Shown: in pieces, positions 62,276-64,000 of the stretch | Layout of the letters: the number at the start of each line of letters is the position of its first letter | Position numbering within the stretch: position 1 is the stretch's first letter | Source of the DNA: Bradyrhizobium erythrophlei | GTDB taxonomy: Bacteria; Pseudomonadota; Alphaproteobacteria; Rhizobiales; Xanthobacteraceae | NCBI RefSeq assembly: GCF_900142985.1 | Contig: NZ_LT670849.1 | Coordinates: forward strand, 3,038,001 to 3,102,000 | Direction of reading: 5' to 3' | DNA length: 64,000 nucleotides | The notes under the pieces: generated by a model | The model's database searches: none | The model's input: the letters and a program-made list of their open reading frames with translations, nothing else | What the model was told of the DNA's origin: nothing | Program-made: the position numbers and the translations under genes

Positions 62276-62519
62276 GTCGTTTCCTCTCGCGAATGGTTGT
62301 GACGTTTTCGGTCAACGTTGCAGACGACGTTTTTACACATCGTGGCTGCCAAACAACCTTCGTCAAGCGATGGGAAAATGGCATTTTGTCAATCTATGAC
62401 TCGCAAAGTCAGACAACTTTACAAACTCGATGTGAAGTCTGAATTGGGTCATTCCGGAAGCCGATCATCCAACCGCCCGATCCGATCTGTCTCGGCCATC
62501 GAGCCCTCGCGGTGACGGG
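62276..62519. other. AT-richer intergenic region
   Basis: 244 bp with lower GC than its neighbours. It should hold the promoter of the dehydrogenase. A plus-strand open frame (62318-62515) has low third-position GC and is not called as a gene. Confidence 0.35.
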
Positions 62520-63197
62520 TCAGGCGAGCGAATGATCGATCAGCACGCCGATGGCGACGCCTGCAATCGCGGCTCCGACGCCCAAGGCAACGGTCTCGGT
62601 CACGGTGCGAATGACGTTGCGTCTCCCCAATTGCGCCCGTCCGATACCGAGCCCGACAAGCAGGGCGACGGTGACGATCCCGGAAACGATCCGCGCCCGA
62701 TCGATCGGCAGGAACACGAAGGGCAGGATCGGGACCGCTGCCGCAAAGAAATCCGCAAACAACATCCATAGCGCCTGTTCGACAGGATTGAGTCGTTCCT
62801 TTGCCGCGCCGTTCAGGGCAAGCAGCAATCCGTCGGCAGCACTTCGATCGTTCTGCACGGCGGCCGAGAGTGCGTCGGATTGCTGCGGCGTCAGGCCGGC
62901 GTCGAGAAGGCGGCTTGAAAGAGATGCGCCGGAGCTATCTGAAGCCTGCCGGTTTGCATCGCTCTTGTCTTGCGTTGTCTCCGCGTCAAGGTAGGCGCCT
63001 GCCATCATGGACACGGCCGCCGCCGCAGCGCCCGAAGCCCCTGCGATCAGAACTGTTTTTGTGCTGCTGGTTGTGGCCGCAACACCGAAGATCAAGCCGA
63101 AGATGGAAACAGTCCCGTCTTCCATGCCGAAAACAATGGTGCCGGCTGCGTTGGCGACCGAGTCGCGCAGGCGCTGCAAGATCGATCCGGTTTTCAT
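62520..63197 (-). CDS. VIT1/CCC1-family iron/manganese transporter-like protein
   Basis: 225 aa from the ATG at 63197. N-terminal segment GTIVFGMEDGTVSIFGLIFG corresponds to the first VIT1 helix, followed by other hydrophobic helices and a short cytoplasmic loop; the last helix is VALGVGAAIAGVAIGVLIDH. In bacteria such proteins move Fe2+ or Mn2+ out of the cytoplasm or into compartments. The longer reading upstream overlaps the TRAP protein gene. 23 bp after the DctP stop. Confidence 0.85.
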   Translation of the reverse strand: MKTGSILQRLRDSVANAAGTIVFGMEDGTVSIFGLIFGVAATTSSTKTVLIAGASGAAAAAVSMMAGAYLDAETTQDKSDANRQASDSSGASLSSRLLDAGLTPQQSDALSAAVQNDRSAADGLLLALNGAAKERLNPVEQALWMLFADFFAAAVPILPFVFLPIDRARIVSGIVTVALLVGLGIGRAQLGRRNVIRTVTETVALGVGAAIAGVAIGVLIDHSLA

Positions 63198-63220
63198 TTC
63201 TTTCGCCCCTGTCGCGCTTA

Positions 63221-64000
63221 TCAGCCCAATTTGCCGACGGCTTTTTCCAGCAGGCCCCACGCCTCCTCGCCGTGCTTTGCTTTCCATTCCGCGTAGAAGC
63301 CGCTTTTCCTCAAGACTTCGCGGAATGGCGCCGGATCCGCGTCATTGAAGGTGATGCCCTTCTGCTTCAACGAGGCGACGAGGTCGTCGTTGAGTTTCGT
63401 CACGGCATCACGTTGTCTCACGGCGCCGTCGTTGAAGCCCGCAGCGACCCTGACCTTGATGTCGTCGGGCACGCCGCGCCAGATGCGGTTGCTGGTCACG
63501 ATCCACGAGCCGTCCCAGACATGGTTGGTCCGCGAACAGAACTTCTGCACCTCGTAAAACTTCGACGTCTCGGCGACGACCAGCGGATTCTCCTGCCCGT
63601 CGACCACGCCCGTTTGCAGCGCCGTGTAGACGTCGGAAAGATTGATGCTGGTTGGAGCTGCGCCAAGCGCCTTGAACAGCGACACGTAGACCTGGCTGAC
63701 CGGAACGCGAATCTTAAAGCCCTCGAGATCGGACGGATCCTTGATCGGTTTCCTGCTGGTCGTGATCTGGCGAAAGCCGTTGTTCCAGATTTTGTCAAAT
63801 GCATAAAGCTCGGCCTTCTCGAAACCCTTGCGGATCAGCGCGCCGAGTTTGCCGTCCATCGCCGGCCACACCGCATCGGAATTCCTGAAAGCGAAGCCCG
63901 TTCCGTTGATGGCCGCGACCGGCACCAGCGTCGCGAAGATCAGCCCGCCGGTGGAAAAGAAATCGATCGCGCCCGATCGCACCTGGGACAGGAGATCGCT
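63221..64000 (-). CDS. TRAP transporter substrate-binding protein DctP (N-terminus cut by window end)
   Basis: 260 codons in frame to the window end; the N-terminus and signal peptide lie outside. Typical DctP region is IRVPVSQVYVSLFKALGAAP, with the conserved Arg in this first segment binding carboxylates, and DVYTALQTGVVDGQENPL just after it. The protein reads to VGKLG. Its small (DctQ) and large (DctM) permease partners are not in the window; downstream is a VIT1-like gene instead, so they may lie upstream or be distant. Confidence 0.93.
   Translation of the reverse strand, partial: SDLLSQVRSGAIDFFSTGGLIFATLVPVAAINGTGFAFRNSDAVWPAMDGKLGALIRKGFEKAELYAFDKIWNNGFRQITTSRKPIKDPSDLEGFKIRVPVSQVYVSLFKALGAAPTSINLSDVYTALQTGVVDGQENPLVVAETSKFYEVQKFCSRTNHVWDGSWIVTSNRIWRGVPDDIKVRVAAGFNDGAVRQRDAVTKLNDDLVASLKQKGITFNDADPAPFREVLRKSGFYAEWKAKHGEEAWGLLEKAVGKLG

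Overview
The window is GC-rich chromosomal DNA from a Bradyrhizobium-like alphaproteobacterium (Hyphomicrobiales). The clues are an Irr protein with the Bradyrhizobium-type heme motif at Cys29, the irr-fabA-fabB neighbourhood, and the long conserved block murJ-trpS-usp-nfuA-tsaB-rimI-fur-miaB-phoH-ybeY-corC-lnt-xre-trmB followed by rimP-nusA-ylxR-infB-rbfA-truB-rpsO-pnp. Short dispersed repeats of kinds I associate with Bradyrhizobium and Rhodopseudomonas point the same way. This is recognition from memory, not a database search. No tRNA, rRNA, CRISPR array, prophage or intact insertion sequence was seen.

Layout. 1-6.2 kb: ubiB (cut by the window edge)-ubiE, mutM, an orphan ParA-type ATPase, a secreted trypsin-like protein that seems to lack its catalytic His, and a MoeB/HesA-type adenylyltransferase. 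6.2-10.4 kb: aldo/keto reductase divergent from a LysR regulator, a D-2-hydroxyacid dehydrogenase and an SH3 protein, with two dispersed palindromes. 10.4-14.5 kb: irr and, divergently, fabA-fabB-fabV (unsaturated fatty acid synthesis, with FabV where FabI is usual). 14.5-19 kb: GST, GNAT, and oxyR divergent from katG with a recognisable four-part OxyR site. 19-29.5 kb: the minus-strand translation/RNA operon rimP to pnp, with a promoter and a candidate attenuator in the rimP leader. 29.6-43.6 kb: DUF2336, then the conserved tRNA-modification, ribosome-maturation, lipoprotein and cell-wall block; metK, expected between xre and trmB, is absent.

43.7-54.6 kb: PfkB kinase, a frameshifted serine hydrolase, SSADH, TPR protein, a SulP-STAS-cNMP transporter translationally coupled to an ADE1-type PurC, and pirin. 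54.6-64 kb is more accessory: a long dispersed-repeat remnant, paired CTAG-bounded palindromes, an ICMT-like methyltransferase, a GFA protein, an AraC regulator, a methyltransferase and a hydrolase each with an apparent one-base deletion, an orphan response regulator, an opine/ketopantoate-type dehydrogenase, a VIT1-like transporter and a TRAP substrate-binding protein cut by the window end.

The best candidate for something little described is a family of palindromic elements bounded by CTAG. They occur twice as head-to-head pairs with exactly 13 nt between partners (about 11.1 and 55.3 kb) and as remnants at 38.4 and 61.2 kb, and in two cases they supply the stop codon of the neighbouring gene. 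No large new multigene system was found; most of the window is housekeeping sequence.
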